From Mesorhizobium sp. WSM3862 (GTDB taxonomy: Bacteria; Pseudomonadota; Alphaproteobacteria; Rhizobiales; Rhizobiaceae): a stretch of DNA of 64,000 bases. This document shows positions 61,994 to 64,000 of this stretch, piece by piece. The notes under the pieces were generated by a model. The model saw only the letters and a program-made list of their open reading frames with translations. It ran no database searches and was not told the origin of the DNA. The position numbers were made by a program, and so were the translations under genes. Within the stretch, counting starts at the first letter, position 1, and each line of letters begins with the position of its first letter. The DNA lies in the NCBI RefSeq assembly GCF_002294985.1, contig NZ_NSGE01000002.1, positions 372,001 through 436,000 on the forward strand. Direction: 5' to 3'.

Positions 61994-62940
61994 TGACGAC
62001 AGCCACGCTCTCCCCGACCATGCCTTCCAAGGCCGCGTTGTTCGAAGCCCAGGCAGTGAAAGCCGGCGCGCGACGCAACCGCCTGCTGTCGCTGCCGGCG
62101 CTGCTCATCATCGGCATTTTCGGCGTGCTGCCGCTTTTGATCATCTGCGTCTATTCGTTTCTGGCCGCCGCGCCCTATGGCGGCGTGCAGTGGCGGTTCT
62201 CGACCGACGCCTATCTGAACTTCCTGTTCCAGCGCGACATCTTCGACGACACCCTGCAGTTCACGCCGGACTTCCTGATCATCTATCTGCGCTCGTTCCT
62301 GTTCGCGGTGGTGACGACGATCATCTGCCTGCTGCTCGGATTTCCGACCGCCTATTTCATGGCGACGCGACCGCCGGCGCAGCGCAACTGGTGGGTGCTT
62401 CTGATCACCATCCCGTTCTGGTCGAACCTTTTGGTCCGCACGCTGGCGATCATGTTCATCATCCGCGACGAAGGGCTGATCAACAATGCGCTGCTGGGGC
62501 TCGGCGTCATCGATAAGCCGATCACCATGCTCTACACCAATTTCGCCATCCAGCTCGGCCTGCTCTATGCTTTCCTCCCGTTCATGGTGCTGCCGCTCTA
62601 TTCCAGCCTGGAGAAGCTCGATTTCCGGCTGATCGAGGCGGCCTACGACCTCTACGCGACGCGCCGCCAGGTGCTGTGGCGGGTGATCATCCCGCTGTCG
62701 AAGCCCGGCATCATCGCCGGCTGCCTGCTTGTCTTCATCCCGGCGCTCGGCGCCTATGTCACGCCGCTGATCCTCGGCGGGGGCGTCCACCTGATGATCG
62801 GCGATCTCATCGCCCAGCAATTCGGATCGGGGCGCAACTGGCCGCTCGGCTGCGCGCAGGCGCTGATCCTGATGGCCGCGGTGTTGGTGGCGCTGTTCTT
62901 CTACGTCCGCAACACGTCGGGGAAGGTGCAGCATGGCTGA
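61993..62940 (+). CDS. potB: Polyamine-type ABC transporter permease (PotB-like)
   Basis: A 315-residue permease with six membrane segments; the first is LLSLPALLIIGIFGVLPLLI. The coupling loop is LIEAAYDLYATRRQVLWRVI followed by IPLSKPGIIAG. It overlaps the ATPase stop by one base (TGATG). Confidence 0.92.
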   Translation: MTTATLSPTMPSKAALFEAQAVKAGARRNRLLSLPALLIIGIFGVLPLLIICVYSFLAAAPYGGVQWRFSTDAYLNFLFQRDIFDDTLQFTPDFLIIYLRSFLFAVVTTIICLLLGFPTAYFMATRPPAQRNWWVLLITIPFWSNLLVRTLAIMFIIRDEGLINNALLGLGVIDKPITMLYTNFAIQLGLLYAFLPFMVLPLYSSLEKLDFRLIEAAYDLYATRRQVLWRVIIPLSKPGIIAGCLLVFIPALGAYVTPLILGGGVHLMIGDLIAQQFGSGRNWPLGCAQALILMAAVLVALFFYVRNTSGKVQHG

Positions 62941-63745
62941 GCCCCGCAGCATCGACATCAAGGAGCAGCCGGGCTTCCGCTCGATTGCTGTCATCTGCCT
63001 GCTGGTGCTCTACGTGCCGGTGCTGATCCTGATGATCTTCTCGCTGAACAGCGGCTCGCTGGTCACGCATTGGGAGGGCGTCACGCTCGGCTGGTACGGC
63101 AGCGCGTTGCGCAACGAGGAATTCCACAACGCTGCCCGCAACACGCTGATCATCTCGATCAGCGCCACGATAATCTCTACCGTGTGCGCGACGCTCGCGG
63201 CGATCGGCATGACAAGAGTGAAGCCGTGGCGCGGGCTGGCGGCGGCCTTCATGGTCATCAATCTGCCGCTGATGGTGCCGGAAATCATCACGGCGGTGGC
63301 GACGCTCTCCTTCTTCGCGCTGATCGCCGGCACGTTCGGGCTGAATTTCGGCATCGGCAATCTGATCCTCGCCCACACCGTGTTCTGCATTCCGTTCGCC
63401 TACATGCCGATCCGGGCGCGGCTGGAAGACATGGACCTGACGCTGGAATATGCCGCCGCAGACCTCTACGCGACGCCGTGGAAGGCCTTCAAGCGCATCA
63501 CGCTGCCGTTGCTTGTTCCCGGCATCATGTCGGGCGCAGCACTCGCCTTCATCGTCTCATTCGACGATTTCACCATCACCCAGCTCGTCGCCGGCCCCGG
63601 CCAGACGACTTTGCCCCTCTATATCTGGAACCAGATCCGGCGGCCGATGACGCCGGAGATCAACGCCATCTCCACCATCCTGCTTTTGGTGTCGATCCTG
63701 TTCGTCTCGGTCTCGTTCCTGATCGCGCGCAGACGCGCCAAATGA
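62933..63745 (+). CDS. potC: Polyamine-type ABC transporter permease (PotC-like)
   Basis: A 270-residue permease. The coupling loop is LEYAAADLYATPWKAFKRIT followed by LPLLVPGIMSG, and the PotC strand FIVSFDDFTITQLVAGPGQT follows. It overlaps the first permease by 8 nt. Its membrane topology matches PotC, with periplasmic loops facing the binding protein. Confidence 0.92.
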   Translation: MAEPRSIDIKEQPGFRSIAVICLLVLYVPVLILMIFSLNSGSLVTHWEGVTLGWYGSALRNEEFHNAARNTLIISISATIISTVCATLAAIGMTRVKPWRGLAAAFMVINLPLMVPEIITAVATLSFFALIAGTFGLNFGIGNLILAHTVFCIPFAYMPIRARLEDMDLTLEYAAADLYATPWKAFKRITLPLLVPGIMSGAALAFIVSFDDFTITQLVAGPGQTTLPLYIWNQIRRPMTPEINAISTILLLVSILFVSVSFLIARRRAK

Positions 63746-63792
63746 TCCGTGAGCTCCAACACAAAACAATGGGAAGGCAAGGAGAACATTAA

Positions 63793-64000
63793 ATGTCTGG
63801 AAAACTGATGGCGGCCGTTTCCGCGGCCGTGCTGTTATGGGCCGTTCCGGCGCTCGCCGACGGCGAATTGCATATCTACAACTGGGGCGACTACACCAAC
63901 CCCAAGCTGATCGAGAAGTTCGAAAAGCAGTACAACGTCAAGGTGACGCTGGACGACTACGATTCCAACGAAACCATGCTGTCCAAGGTGCGCGCCGGCA
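63793..64000 (+). CDS. potD: Polyamine-type periplasmic binding protein, N-terminal part (cut by window end)
   Basis: The first 69 residues are present. A signal peptide (MAAVSAAVLLWAVPALADG) is followed by ELHIYNWGDYTNPKLIEKFE and YNVKVTLDDYDSNETMLSKV, the characteristic start of PotD/PotF proteins (LYxYNWxDYxxPxxxxxFE). The ligand pocket is outside the window, so putrescine versus spermidine preference cannot be judged. An AGGAGAAC ribosome site precedes the ATG. Confidence 0.92.
   Translation, partial: MSGKLMAAVSAAVLLWAVPALADGELHIYNWGDYTNPKLIEKFEKQYNVKVTLDDYDSNETMLSKVRAG

Noticed and set aside
1..64000. CRISPR arrays, tRNA or rRNA genes, insertion sequences, prophage genes
   Set aside because: No regularly spaced repeats, cloverleaf genes, transposase, integrase or phage structural genes were recognised anywhere in the window.

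Overview
This 64-kb window is GC-rich alphaproteobacterial DNA from the Hyphomicrobiales, most likely Mesorhizobium or a close Phyllobacteriaceae relative. The evidence is a complete rhizobial-type flagellar gene cluster with the family-specific regulators VisN, VisR and FtcR/Rem, the alphaproteobacterial flagellin regulators FlaF and FlbT, the rhizobial motor proteins MotC and MotE, two short (294-residue) flagellins, a leader that fits the alphaproteobacterial speF RNA motif upstream of an ornithine decarboxylase, and a RIME-like palindromic repeat. No rRNA, tRNA, CRISPR, prophage or insertion sequence was recognised.

Layout. 1-4.4 kb: a truncated LysR regulator gene with an amidase, an ornithine/lysine decarboxylase behind a roughly 430-nt structured leader, a GNAT acetyltransferase whose reading frame contains a repeat element, and an SCP2-type lipid-binding protein. 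4.6-10.3 kb: flagellar genes on the minus strand (FliL-like, FlgN-like, cheL, a FliJ-like protein, fliR, flhA), with a transglutaminase-like protease on the plus strand between them. 10.4-25.0 kb: a non-flagellar block lying between flhA and fliQ. It holds a quinol-monooxygenase-like protein, a MarR regulator divergent from an NAD-dependent epimerase, a cupin remnant, a ClC chloride channel, a Moco-fold periplasmic protein paired with a GGDEF/EAL membrane protein, an XRE-cupin regulator followed by a polyamine-type ABC transporter, an amine oxidoreductase and a cupin, and an MFS exporter.

25.2-57.5 kb is the main flagellar region. On the minus strand are flgE-flgK-flgL-flaF-flbT-flgD-fliQ, ftcR, fliF-fliH-motB-motC-fliK-transglycosylase, two flagellins, flgB-flgC-fliE-flgG-flgA-flgI-motE-flgH-fliL-fliP, and an operon of a DUF1217 gene, flgF, fliI and an unnamed membrane protein. 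motA-fliM-fliN-fliG-flhB plus an unnamed gene run divergently on the plus strand, and visN-visR close the region on the minus strand. 57.9-64 kb: an acetylpolyamine amidohydrolase/histone-deacetylase-like enzyme, a YtcJ-like amidohydrolase and a second polyamine-type ABC transporter cut by the window end.

How the parts fit. VisN/VisR are expected to activate ftcR, and FtcR the structural operons. Six flagellar operon starts share an exactly spaced motif (YYCRCRCAAG-N9-YTA) just upstream of the first gene. This motif is absent from the visNR, ftcR, cheL and flagellin upstream regions, so it is a good candidate class-II promoter or FtcR box. Both flagellin genes instead carry a perfect 5'-leader stem-loop with a 5-nt loop (candidate FlbT target), and one has CtrA-like sites further upstream. 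Polyamine genes (synthesis, two uptake systems, oxidation, deacetylation) flank and interrupt the motility cluster, next to a c-di-GMP enzyme that could link metabolism to motility; that link is inference.
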